Positions 9,147 to 18,500 of a stretch of DNA of 30,295 nucleotides are shown piece after piece. The DNA lies in assembly GCA_002422425.1 (NCBI GenBank), contig DIVG01000035.1, positions 1-30,295 on the forward strand, read 5' to 3'. The notes under the pieces are model-generated. The model was not told the origin of the DNA, did not search any database, and saw only the letters and a list, made by a program, of their open reading frames with translations. Positions within the stretch are counted from its first letter, which is position 1, and the number at the start of each line of letters is the position of its first letter. A program made the position numbers and the translations under genes. This DNA comes from Akkermansiaceae bacterium UBA6138 (GTDB lineage: Bacteria; Verrucomicrobiota; Verrucomicrobiia; Verrucomicrobiales; DEV007).

Positions 9147-10844
9147 CTATCGCTGCCGTTTCAGCACATCGAAAAGGAGGGCGGCGGTGGCGCTGTCGAG
9201 AGACGGTTCGTGAGGAGAGTCTATCGTATCGCTCCCGGCAAAAAGATGTGGGGTGAGGGCGTAGACGGGCAGGCAGGCGATCCCTCCGTCGCTGGAAACG
9301 GCACCGACGACGAGGGGGTCGTCCCTGCTTTCGTCCCCGCTCTCAAGCAGGGCGAGCGGCTGAAGATCGCCCATTTTCCGCCTGTCAAAAGTCCATCCGC
9401 AAAAGGGCTGCTGCCATCCGGCGGCGGTGCGGGCGGGGCGGGCGATGCTCAGCGGAGCGAGAGCGCTGTCGACAAGGGTAAGGCGGGCGCTGTGAAAGTG
9501 CTCGTCCGAGAGGGGGAGTTGACTCTTTGCGTCATCGCGACGCAAGGCGGCGCGGAAGGGCGCGAGCGAGGTCGCGGCGGGCAGGGTGTTGCCCATGATC
9601 CAGAGGACACGTCCGCCCTGCGCGAGGTAGTCGGCGAGCTTCACATCAAAGGCGGCGGCATCGAGGGTGTGGTAAGGATGAAAGGAGTTGGCGGCGATGA
9701 TGACTTGAGCCACCTGCGAGGGCGGGGGAAAACCTTCGTCGAGGAGACGGCGCGAATCGAGAGTGGCATAGGAGTGGCCGCCGTCCTGCAAGGTTCTCGT
9801 GATCGCGACGGAGAGAACCCGGCTCGCGAATCCGAACATGGCTCCGTTCATCGCCCACGACGGCTCGAGGACGATCCCGTAGTCGGCCGTTTGTGCCGGA
9901 TCGGGTTCCCGGAGGACGGGGGCAAAAAGCGCCTCGTCGCCGAGTCGTCTTTCCCCGATGTGTCGGGCGACGCCGGACTCGTAGGTGGCGGTGATCTCCT
10001 GGGTGATGGCGAGCTTTTCTCCCGACGCGGCGAGGCGAGTCGCCACTTCGAAATCGCGGAGCGTCCGCACGACCGCCCAGGCGCCGAGTTCGCCGATGTT
10101 TTTCCCTAACAGATCGCGCGAGGCATCGTCCCGGCGGGTGATCCAGCCGACGGCTCCCTCAAGGATACCGACACCGCGGGCGCTGCAGTAGGCGGCACCC
10201 TCCTGCCCATAGAGCATGACGTCGACGAGAGCGCCCGCGACGTCACGTCCGTCGTCGGGAAGTCGCTGGGTTTTGATCGCGGCGGCGAAGGCGTCGGCTC
10301 CGCCCGGCAGGTTTCGCACCGGCCCGGAGAGATCGAGGAGGGGCTTCAGAGTGGCGAAGGCCTGGCCGTCGGGGAGTTTCAGATTCCAGTCGGCCCATCC
10401 GTAAGTGGCGGTGTGGACGATCGGGTCGTGATTGCAGGCTGCCATGTCGGCGATGACGTGGGAGAGTGTGGCGATCCAGTGCGCGATGCGGGCGGGGTTG
10501 TCGTCGCGGATCGCCTCCACCAGCATGATGAACGCCATCGCCATGCCGCGCTCGGAGTGAAGGTCGTAGCGGACTTTCATTCCCGCCGCAGAGAGGGCGG
10601 CGACGCCGCCTTCACCGATTTCTTCGGCGAGAAAGGGGGCGAAGCTGTCGGGGTAGTGGCTCGCGTGTTTTACGACCTCGTCGATGACCTCAGCGGTGAG
10701 TCGATCGCGCAGGCCAGACGGGAGCCGCTCGATCACGGCGCGCATGATGTCGTCGTGGCCGGAGCCCCAGGCACGCAGCTCGGGAGGAGCAGCGGCGGCA
10801 ACGAAGGCAAGCGCTACCGCAAGGAAAAGACGGGGTGTTTTCAT
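9147..10844 (-). CDS. Secreted P1-nuclease/Zn-phospholipase-like protein fused to a GATase1-like domain
   Basis: A 565-residue exported protein. The start at 10844 overlaps the preceding DUF4440 stop (ATGA), and a GAGG lies 10 bases upstream. The signal peptide should be cut at LRA|W26, leaving an N-terminal Trp. In P1/S1 nucleases and Zn-phospholipase C the mature N-terminal Trp coordinates zinc. Further candidate ligands follow in P1-like order: H30 (WGSGH), D66 (HYPDSF), H96, then H129-x3-D133-x5-H139 (HVIADMAACNH), the same spacing as H116/D120/H126 of P1 nuclease. The last His/Asp pair of P1 is not obvious. The second half (about 320-560) looks like a class I glutamine-amidotransferase-like Rossmann domain (DYLAQGGRVLWIMGN). 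The substrate (nucleic acid or phospholipid) is unresolved. Confidence 0.75.
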   Translation of the reverse strand: MKTPRLFLAVALAFVAAAAPPELRAWGSGHDDIMRAVIERLPSGLRDRLTAEVIDEVVKHASHYPDSFAPFLAEEIGEGGVAALSAAGMKVRYDLHSERGMAMAFIMLVEAIRDDNPARIAHWIATLSHVIADMAACNHDPIVHTATYGWADWNLKLPDGQAFATLKPLLDLSGPVRNLPGGADAFAAAIKTQRLPDDGRDVAGALVDVMLYGQEGAAYCSARGVGILEGAVGWITRRDDASRDLLGKNIGELGAWAVVRTLRDFEVATRLAASGEKLAITQEITATYESGVARHIGERRLGDEALFAPVLREPDPAQTADYGIVLEPSWAMNGAMFGFASRVLSVAITRTLQDGGHSYATLDSRRLLDEGFPPPSQVAQVIIAANSFHPYHTLDAAAFDVKLADYLAQGGRVLWIMGNTLPAATSLAPFRAALRRDDAKSQLPLSDEHFHSARLTLVDSALAPLSIARPARTAAGWQQPFCGWTFDRRKMGDLQPLALLESGDESRDDPLVVGAVSSDGGIACLPVYALTPHLFAGSDTIDSPHEPSLDSATAALLFDVLKRQR

Positions 10845-11296
10845 GGTTTTGCTTCCTCGGGGGGAAGGCGACAGGACTGCCAGGCGAGAAATTTCCACTC
10901 ACCGTCCTCGTTTCTCCAGACGGCGAGGTAGCTGAGGGTGCTGTCCATCTGTCCTTTTGCGGTCTCCGCCCGAACGCGGGCGCGTCCGTTCATGAGGGCG
11001 ATACCGGGGGCGGGAAAGGTGAAGGAGCGCTCGACGTGGTCGTAGTTAAGATACCTCGTTTTTCCTGAGACAAGAACATCGAGGAAAGTGGCCTTCGTGT
11101 CGACGAGTCCGTTGGAGTGGGTGTAACGGAGATCCTCGGAAAAAGCGGCGGCCAGAGTTGATTCGTCCGGATTCCTCATCGCGGTGATGCGGGCGTCATC
11201 AGCCGCAGTTAGCGCGGCCGTGAGGGTCTCGTCGGCACGAAGAATCGAGGCGCCGAGGGTGGTGAGAAAAAAGAGCGTGAAACAAAGGGATTTCAT
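10841..11296 (-). CDS. DUF4440/SnoaL-like (NTF2-fold) exported protein
   Basis: A 151-residue protein with a signal peptide (MKSLCFTLFFLTTLGASILRA). A DUF4440/NTF2-like domain follows: helix with DDARITAMRNPD, then YTHSNGLVDTKATFLDVL, then strands ending YLAVWRNEDGEWKFLAWQSC. The YTHSNG and W(R/K)NEDGEWK pattern is typical of DUF4440. Members of this fold bind small molecules or act as lyases/isomerases, but no activity can be assigned. Its TGA overlaps the ATG of the P1-nuclease-like gene by four bases, so the two are probably co-translated. Confidence 0.85.
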   Translation of the reverse strand: MKSLCFTLFFLTTLGASILRADETLTAALTAADDARITAMRNPDESTLAAAFSEDLRYTHSNGLVDTKATFLDVLVSGKTRYLNYDHVERSFTFPAPGIALMNGRARVRAETAKGQMDSTLSYLAVWRNEDGEWKFLAWQSCRLPPEEAKP

Positions 11297-11413
11297 GAGA
11301 GGGATAAATTACAATGAGAGTGTGCGCAGATCACGGGTTTTCTGCAAGGCCGGAACCTCGCCTGAAGGGAGAGTCCTCCCGCCGTTTGCGAGTCTTCAGT
11401 GATTTTACGACTC

Positions 11414-12760
11414 TCAACCGGCCGCGACGACATCGACCATGTTCGCCCGTGCCACGCGCATGACATTTCCACCGAGGATTTTGCGGATGTCTTCATCCGA
11501 ATAGCCTCGCTGCACGAGCCCGACGGTATAGAGCGGCCAGTTCGTCCAGGCGAGACTGAGATCGGCCTCTTCGGTGGGGATGAAGTCGTCCTTCGGCCAG
11601 AGCGAGCGGAAGGCCTCGCGCTGGCGACGTAGTCCGCCGACGGCGGCTTTTTTGTTTTCCGCGGCGCTGTAGCTCGAGGTGTGGGCGATGTCGGTCCCGA
11701 TCGCGACATGATCGACCCCGAACTTTTTCGCGACGTAGTCGATGTGATCGAGCAGGGCATTGAGGTCGCCCTTTCCCCGTAAAAATCTCGAGATGCAACA
11801 AATTCCGACGAGCCCGTCGGTATCGGCGATGGCCTTGATGACCTCGTCGGGCTTGCTGCGAATGTGGGCGTAGAGAGAACCGGCGACGGTGTGGCTCGCG
11901 ACCATGGGTTTGCTCGAGAGCTGCGCCGACTCCAGGCTCGTCTGCCAGCCGGAATGCGCGCAATCGACGACGACGCCGACGCGATTCATCTCGGCAACGA
12001 CCGCTTTTCCAAAATCGCTCAAGCCCGCATTCGACGTCTCGCCGCAGCCGTCGCCTATCATGTTCCGGCGCTGGTAGGTGAGGTGCATCATGCGAATGCC
12101 GAGCTGATAAAAGATCCTCAGGTAGCGCAGCTCGTCGGGGATCGTGTTCCAGTCCTGCGTCAACGGGACGCCGTTACCGGTCATGTAGAGGCAGTGTTTT
12201 CCGGCCGCCTTGACCGCCTCGATGTCCTCGGGAACGACCGCCTTGGAAACATGCTCGCGCAGCATGTCGGTGGTGTGAGTGAAGCGGGCGAGTCGCTTGA
12301 TGAGGCGCATGGGGTCCTGGCACTCCTGCCCCGCGTTTTGAAAAATGCAGGTCACCCCAGAGGCGCGCCAGGCCTCAAGATACTCGCGTTGTTCCTCGGC
12401 ACTGGTGATGCAGCGGGTCATGCTCATGTCCTCGCGCAGATCCTCGAGCTCCGCGTCGGAGGCACCGGCGAGGACGGCGGCTTTAAGTGCTTCTCCATCG
12501 ACCGCACATCGGGGGGAAAAACCGTAAGCGTCAAAGACGAGCGAGTCGGCGTGCAGAGCGAGTCCATGCTCGAGGTCCCTGGTCGAGGGCTTCAACACGG
12601 ACATGGCGGCGTCGCGTGCCTTTTGGATGGAGGGCAGGAGGTTCGTGGTGAGATCGGCGACCGGATCGCCCGTATTGTCCGCGGCAGCGTTGGCAAAGGG
12701 AGTAGTGGCGGCAGCGGCGGCGAGGGGGGCGGCTCCTTTGAGAAAATTTCGACGTTCCAT
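11414..12760 (-). CDS. Tat-exported M19 (membrane/renal dipeptidase-like) hydrolase with altered metal site
   Basis: A 448-residue amidohydrolase-fold protein of peptidase family M19. The start at 12760 precedes a Tat-like signal (MERRNFLKGAAPLAAAAA). Canonical M19 ligands that can be placed are H70-x-D72 (LALHADS), H269 (VVDCAHSGW), H290 (PMVASHT) and D357 (AIGTDIAH). The segment where renal dipeptidase has its bridging Glu (IEGG) reads MTGNGVPL here (T194), and the TLTH histidine is Tyr (HLTYQRRN, Y229). This suggests a distinct subfamily, possibly mononuclear or with changed chemistry. E146 (NAGQE) might substitute; that is inference. It is a single gene, with 117 bp before the next gene on the same strand, and diverges from the DUF2339 gene. 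Confidence 0.87.
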   Translation of the reverse strand: MERRNFLKGAAPLAAAAATTPFANAAADNTGDPVADLTTNLLPSIQKARDAAMSVLKPSTRDLEHGLALHADSLVFDAYGFSPRCAVDGEALKAAVLAGASDAELEDLREDMSMTRCITSAEEQREYLEAWRASGVTCIFQNAGQECQDPMRLIKRLARFTHTTDMLREHVSKAVVPEDIEAVKAAGKHCLYMTGNGVPLTQDWNTIPDELRYLRIFYQLGIRMMHLTYQRRNMIGDGCGETSNAGLSDFGKAVVAEMNRVGVVVDCAHSGWQTSLESAQLSSKPMVASHTVAGSLYAHIRSKPDEVIKAIADTDGLVGICCISRFLRGKGDLNALLDHIDYVAKKFGVDHVAIGTDIAHTSSYSAAENKKAAVGGLRRQREAFRSLWPKDDFIPTEEADLSLAWTNWPLYTVGLVQRGYSDEDIRKILGGNVMRVARANMVDVVAAG

Positions 12761-12874
12761 GGATCAGGGAATACCACGTCTGCACCGGTCGCGGCAATGA
12801 CTGGTCGGCCCCGCATCGCGCCACTCAGCCGCAAATCATCAGTCTGATCAATGTTTCATGAGTAATTTATCAAT

Positions 12875-12904
12875 TCGTCATTTTCCCTGTCGCTGCGGTA
12901 GTAT
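12875..12904 (+). promoter_or_regulatory. Candidate promoter for the DUF2339 gene
   Basis: TCGTCA (12875-12880), an 18-base spacer, then TAGTAT (12899-12904), in a locally AT-richer part of the divergent gap. The predicted transcript start would lie about 19 bases before the ATG at 12930. The match to the sigma-70 consensus is only partial (four of six at -35). Confidence 0.3.
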
Positions 12905-12929
12905 GGCCGCGAACTGAACCCTGCTTGTG

Positions 12930-15401
12930 ATGGAAATACTCATTCTCCTGCTGCTTATAGTCCTGCTGATCCTGGTGAGCGCCCTATTCTCGCGCCTTGG
13001 CGAGACCGACCGCAGAGTCGATTCGCTGAAAAGCGATCTCCGCGAACTGCTGCACCAGGCGCGGACGACCCCGCTCTTTCGGTCGGCTCTCGCTGAGGCA
13101 AAAACGTCTCTTCCGGAAACGAAGCCCGAACCCGAAGAAAGTTCGGTAGCGCTTGAGACCCCCGAGGCTGAGGTCGAAGAGACTCCACTCTACAAAGGCT
13201 CGCCGCCGCCACTGCCCCGCGTCGCGGCAGAGTTCGCTCCCGCCTCGTCGTCAGCCGCGATCCCCGTCGCCGCCACGAACGAACCAGGCCGCGTCGAAGT
13301 AACGGTCCGCGAAATCCTCGGCAAAATCTGGAACTGGATTGTCGTCGGTGAGGAACACCGCCCCAAAGGCGTCACGATGGAATTTGCCGTCGCGACGACC
13401 TGGCTGATCCGTCTCGGGGTGCTCATCCTCGTCATCGGGATTGGATTTTTCCTGAAATACTCCATCGCCAAAGGCTTTATCGGACCGGTTAGCCGCGTTC
13501 TCCTCGCCACCGCGACGGGCGGCGCCCTCATCGCCTGGGGCCTGCGGCTTTTCAAAGGACGCTACGCGCTCCTCGGCCAGGGGCTCGCCGGAGCGGGATT
13601 TGCGACACTCTACTTCAGCTTCTTCACCGCCCATCAGCCCGACTACGCCATCATCGGGACAATCCCCGCCTTTGCCCTGATGGTCCTCGTGACGGCGGTC
13701 GCCGGGGTCGTCGCGGTGCGATTTAATTCGCTTCTCGTTGCCATCCTCGGACTCCTCGGCGGCTACGGGACCCCGCTGATGATCCCGACGGGCAATGCGA
13801 GCGTCGTCGCGCTCTTCAGCTATGTGCTCCTGTTAGGGCTCGGCGTGTTTTTCATCGCCTCGCGGAAAAACTGGAGACTGCTCCATTACCTCAGTTTCCT
13901 CGCGACGAGCCTGCTTGTCCTCATGGCGACGGACAAGGGGTTCCGGCCGGATCGCTTCTGGGAGTTCATGCCTTTTATCCTCGCGTTCTTTGCTCTCTTT
14001 TCCTCGGTCACCTTTGTCTATCAGCTCGTCCATCGACGCACCTCAACTCTGCTCGAACTGCTTTTTCTTTTCCTTAATGCGGGCGTCTTCGTCGCCTTCG
14101 CGGTCAGCTATATCGAGGCCCGGTTTGATCGGGAGGCCATCGCCGTGCTCACCCTCGGGCTGGCCGCCTTCTACATCGTCCACATCGCCGTCTTCCTGAA
14201 GCGCGGGATCCGCGACCGGGGACTGCTCCTCAGCTTCATGGGACTGGCGGCCTTCTTTGTTGCGATCACGCTGCCGCTTGTCCTCTCGAAAGGCTGGATC
14301 ACGGTGAGCTGGGCGCTCCAGGCCTTCGTCATGCTCTGGATCGCCTCGAAGATGCGCAGCGAGTTCCTGCGTCAGCTTGCCTATCTGCTCTACCTCGTCG
14401 TCCTCGGGCGGCTCGCGCTCTTTGACTTCCACGGGCAATTCGAGGACCTCGCGCCCGACCTGATGACCGGCAAAGAATACTTCGCCCACTTCGTTGAGCG
14501 CCTTTTCATCTTCGGAATCCCGATCGGCTCTTTCTTTGCGGCGGGACGTCTCTTTCGTCACGAAGGGAAAATCGACGCGGCCTGGGCTGTCGGAGAGGAA
14601 AACGACATCCATCCTTTGCCTGGTCAGTCCGGCGTCGGTCGCGTCTGCTTCTGGATCGTGGTGGCGCTCACTTTCATCTACTGCAATCTCGAGGTGTGGA
14701 ACACGGCGGACCGGCTCTTCGATCCGCTCATGCGACCCGGCATCACCCTCGTCTGGGTGGGACTGGGCGCGCTGCTCCTCCACGAGATGATCGTGAGAAA
14801 ATCGGGCCTCGCGAAAGCGCTCTTCTGGATCCTCGGACTAGCCCTCGTCATCAAGGTCTTCATCTTCGATTACCTCTGCTGGAATCCGGGCTTTGATCTC
14901 GCCTTCCGGAGACAGGCCCTTGCGGGCGGCTTCCTTATGCGCGTGCTCGACTACGGAGCTCTCATCCTTTACCTGCTCTTCGCCGCCCGCACCCTGATGC
15001 GGCAGGACGACCACGGAGACGCCGCACGCATTTTCAGCTACGCCGGACTCGCCTCCATCTTCCTCTACTCGAGCCTCGAGATCTGGACCGGCCTGAGCCG
15101 CTTCCTTCCCGAATTCCGCATGGGCGGCATCTCGATTTTCTGGTCGCTCTTCGCCATTGCCCTGCTCCTCGCCGGGATTCTCAAAGGCCGCGCCGCGCTG
15201 CGCGGGATCGGGCTAGTCCTCCTCGGCGGCACGATCCTGAAGGTCTTCTTCGTTGATCTCGCGGGGCTCGATCAGCTTTACCGCATCATCGCCTTCATCG
15301 TCCTCGGCATCGTCGTGCTGGTGGGGTCGTTCCTTTACTTCAAGTTCAGCAGCCGTTTTGAGACGGCCACCGCAGAGGATTCCGAACCGACCGAGTCATG
15401 A
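12930..15401 (+). CDS. DUF2339 multi-pass membrane protein
   Basis: An 823-residue integral membrane protein. The ATG at 12930 is used; an adjacent in-frame GTG at 12927 would add one residue. An N-terminal membrane helix (EILILLLLIVLLILVSALF) leads into a short coiled coil (SRLGETDRRVDSLKSDLRELL). A Glu/Pro/Ala-rich linker covers about 50-120. A long series of hydrophobic helices starting near 150 (TTWLIRLGVLILVIGIGFFL) continues to the C-terminus, roughly twenty or more in total. The DUF2339 hallmark is the GIGFFLKYSIAKGFIGP / GLLGGYGTPLM region. The role is unknown; the family is thought to be an envelope protein, often encoded next to DUF3999. Here the following reading frame, overlapping its stop by ATGA, appears to be a decayed DUF3999 gene. 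Confidence 0.9.
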   Translation: MEILILLLLIVLLILVSALFSRLGETDRRVDSLKSDLRELLHQARTTPLFRSALAEAKTSLPETKPEPEESSVALETPEAEVEETPLYKGSPPPLPRVAAEFAPASSSAAIPVAATNEPGRVEVTVREILGKIWNWIVVGEEHRPKGVTMEFAVATTWLIRLGVLILVIGIGFFLKYSIAKGFIGPVSRVLLATATGGALIAWGLRLFKGRYALLGQGLAGAGFATLYFSFFTAHQPDYAIIGTIPAFALMVLVTAVAGVVAVRFNSLLVAILGLLGGYGTPLMIPTGNASVVALFSYVLLLGLGVFFIASRKNWRLLHYLSFLATSLLVLMATDKGFRPDRFWEFMPFILAFFALFSSVTFVYQLVHRRTSTLLELLFLFLNAGVFVAFAVSYIEARFDREAIAVLTLGLAAFYIVHIAVFLKRGIRDRGLLLSFMGLAAFFVAITLPLVLSKGWITVSWALQAFVMLWIASKMRSEFLRQLAYLLYLVVLGRLALFDFHGQFEDLAPDLMTGKEYFAHFVERLFIFGIPIGSFFAAGRLFRHEGKIDAAWAVGEENDIHPLPGQSGVGRVCFWIVVALTFIYCNLEVWNTADRLFDPLMRPGITLVWVGLGALLLHEMIVRKSGLAKALFWILGLALVIKVFIFDYLCWNPGFDLAFRRQALAGGFLMRVLDYGALILYLLFAARTLMRQDDHGDAARIFSYAGLASIFLYSSLEIWTGLSRFLPEFRMGGISIFWSLFAIALLLAGILKGRAALRGIGLVLLGGTILKVFFVDLAGLDQLYRIIAFIVLGIVVLVGSFLYFKFSSRFETATAEDSEPTES

Positions 15402-15577
15402 AAGCCGCCGCCTTTTCCTTCGCCACCATTGTCCTCGGCGCTACCTCTACAATCGCATAAGGCCCTGTCGTGTTCGACGCCGCACCCTATCAATACCAGC
15501 GTGAAATCACAGGAACACCGGTTGGTGACCGGCTCCTCAGGCTAACCCTTGAGCCGGAGAAGCAATCCCCACCCCCG
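15398..15577 (+). pseudogene. Remnant of a DUF3999-like gene after DUF2339
   Basis: The ATG at 15398 overlaps the DUF2339 stop (ATGA) and encodes a typical signal-peptide start (MKAAAFSFATIVLGATSTIA). It meets TAA at 15458-15460. The same frame continues as GPVVFDAAPYQYQREITGTP and GDRLLRLTLEPE before running into the end of the convergent pyc gene. The F-x-Y-x-R-x-I pattern followed by an L-x-L strand resembles the N-terminus of DUF3999 proteins, which commonly sit directly after DUF2339. The reading as a truncated, nonsense-broken partner gene is inference from position, overlap and composition. Alternatively it encodes only a 20-residue peptide. Confidence 0.5.
15529..15557. terminator. 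Possible bidirectional hairpin between DUF2339/remnant and pyc
   Basis: CCGGCTC (15529-15535) and GAGCCGG (15551-15557) form a 7-bp stem with a 15-nt loop between convergent transcripts. No T-run follows on either strand, so intrinsic termination is uncertain. Confidence 0.3.
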
Positions 15578-18500
15578 TCACTCCTCCAGCCGAGCGAGGA
15601 GATCCTCGGTCGAGACGGCGTCGCCTTTTTTCACGAGGATCTCGGTGACGGTGCCGTCGGCGTTTGCGGAGATGGTCGTGAGCATCTTCATCGCCTCGAG
15701 GGTAATGATGGGATCTCCCGCCTTCACCTTCGTGCCGACGCCGATATTGATCTCGGTGACCATGCCGGGCATCGGCGCGACGACCTGGAGGGGATCTTTG
15801 ACATCGCCCTTCGGTTTCGCGGTCGAGTTTTTAGGCGCAAGGGATTTGTCGAGGATCTGCGATTCTCGGGGCATGCCGTTGAGCTCGTAGAAGACGTTAC
15901 GGCGGCCTTCGTCATCCGCCTCACCGATGCCGATGAGCTTGATGAAGAGCAGCTTGCCGTGATCAATCTGCACCTCGATTTCTTCGCCGAGCGAGAGACC
16001 GTAGAAGAACGCCGTCGTCGGCAGCCCGGACACCTGATCGTAGGTATTCACGAACTGGTCGAAGTCCGTAAAGACCTGCGGGTACATGAGGTGGCTGTAG
16101 AGATCGTCCTCGCTGCAGGGGCGACCGAGTTTTTTCGTGAGCTCTTCGCGGGTCGCGTCGAGATCGACGGGAGCAGCGAGTTCGCCGGGGCGTTTGGTCG
16201 TGGGAACACGGTCTCCGAGGACGACCTTTTGCACGTCCGCCGGCCAGCCGCCGTCGGGCTGTCCGAGACCGCCCTGAAGCATGTCGATGACAGACTCGGG
16301 GAAATCGTGGGATCCGGGGGCGAGGTTCGGGACATCGTGCGGGCGAATCCCGCGGGTGATGAGATACATGCACATGTCCCCGACGACCTTTGAACTCGGG
16401 GTCACCTTGATGATGTCGCCGAAGAGCTGATTCACTTCAGCGTAGGTGCGCGCGATCTCGGGCCAGCGGTGGCCGAGGCCCATGGCGTTGGCCTGCTCCT
16501 TGAGATTGGTGAACTGCCCACCTGGCATCTCGTGGAAGTAAACCTCGGCCGATCCCGCCCGGGGTGCGGTGTTAAAGGGCGCGTAAAAAGCGAGGACTTC
16601 CTCCCAGTAATCCGACATCTCATTAAGTGTATCGAGATCGATTCCGGGGTCACGCTCATGACCGCGGAGCGCGGCACAGACGGAGTTGAGGTTCGGCTGG
16701 CTCGTCGAGCCCGACATCGAAGCGATCGCGAGATCAGCGATATCGACTCCTGCCTCGGCGGCGGAGAGGACCGAAGCGGCATTGATCCCGGAGCTGTCGT
16801 GGGTGTGGAAATGGATCGGGATACCGATCTCTTCGCGCAGGGCGGTGACGAGCTTTTTCACCGCGAAAGGACGGCAGAGCCCCGCCATGTCCTTGATCGC
16901 GAGGATGTGGGCACCCATTTTTTCGAGCTCCTTCGCCTTAGCGACATAGTATTTCAGCGAATACTTGTCTCGCTTGGGATCGTCGATGTCGCCGGTGTAA
17001 CAGATCGCCGCTTCGCAGAGGGCGTAGGGCTGGTCACGGACTGCCGCCATCGCTACAGTCATGTTGGGCAGGTAGTTGAGCGAGTCGAAGATACGGAAGA
17101 TGTCCATCCCCGAGTCGGCGGCGTGTTTCACGAATCCGGCCACGACATTGTCGGGGTAGTTCGAGTAGCCAACCGCATTGGAGCCGCGGAAGAGCATCTG
17201 GAAACAGATGTTCGGTACCTTCTCGCGCAGGTCACGAAGTCTGTCCCACGGGCATTCCTTGAGGAACCGCATCGCGGTGTCAAAAGTAGCGCCGCCCCAC
17301 ATCTCGAGGCTGAAAAGGTTGGGAGTACGCTGGGCCACGACACTCGCGACATTGAGCATGTCGACGGAACGCATCCGTGTCGCGATGAGCGACTGGTGGG
17401 CGTCGCGCATTGTCGTGTCGGTGATGAGAAGCGGCTTCTGCTCGCGGATCCAGGCGGCGAATTTTTCAGGACCCAGCTCAAGGAGGCGGGTGCGCGAACC
17501 GGCGGGAATGTCGCCGCGGACGTCGAACTCGGGGACGCGGGCGGGGAGCAGCACCTCGGCGGGACGATAGCCTTTGGCGGTGGCATTGCCGTTTACGGTG
17601 ACATCGCTGAGGTAGGAGAGCAACTTCGTGGCCCGGTCGCGTTTGGCCTCGAACTTGAAAAGATCGGGGTTCGTGTCGATGAGCCGCGTCGTTGCATTGC
17701 CCGAGCGGAAAGTCTCATCGAGGACGACATTTTCGAGGAAGGGGATGTTCGTCTTGACCCCGCGGATCCGGAACTCGCGGAGGGCGCGGTTCATGCGCTG
17801 CAGGGCGATGTCGAAGCGGGGCCCGTAGGCCGTCAGCTTCACGAGCATGGAGTCGTAGTAGGGCGTGATGACCGATCCGGCATCGCCGGCCCCGGCGTCG
17901 AGACGGATTCCGAATCCGGCGGCCGAGCGGTAGTTGATGATCTTGCCGTAGTCGGGCGAGAACCCGTTCGCGGGATCTTCGGTCGTGATGCGCGCCTGCA
18001 CCGCGTAGCCGTTGCGGGCGATCTCGGCCTGCTGCGGGATGTCGATCTCGTGGCCGAAAAGTTCGTAGCCCTGAGCGACGAGGATCTGGGAGCGGACGAG
18101 GTCGATCCCCGTGATGACTTCAGTCACGGTGTGCTCGACCTGGATGCGCGGGTTCATCTCGATGAAGAACCACTCCTTCGTGTCGATGTCGTAAAGGAAC
18201 TCGACCGTGCCGGCGTTATTATAGCCGATCGATTCCGAGATTTTCACGGCCGCATCACAGAGCTCGTGCCGCACTGTCTCGTCGAGACCGAAGGAGGGCG
18301 CGATCTCGATGACCTTCTGATGGCGGCGCTGCACGGAGCAGTCGCGTTCGTGGAGGTGGACGAGATTGCCGTGTTTGTCACCGAGGATCTGGACCTCGAT
18401 GTGCTTGGCCCGCCCGACAAAGCGCTCGAGGAAAACTGCGGGATTGCCGAAGGCATTTTCCGCCTCGGTCTGGGCCTGATCGAGGAGCCCGTCGAGTTCG

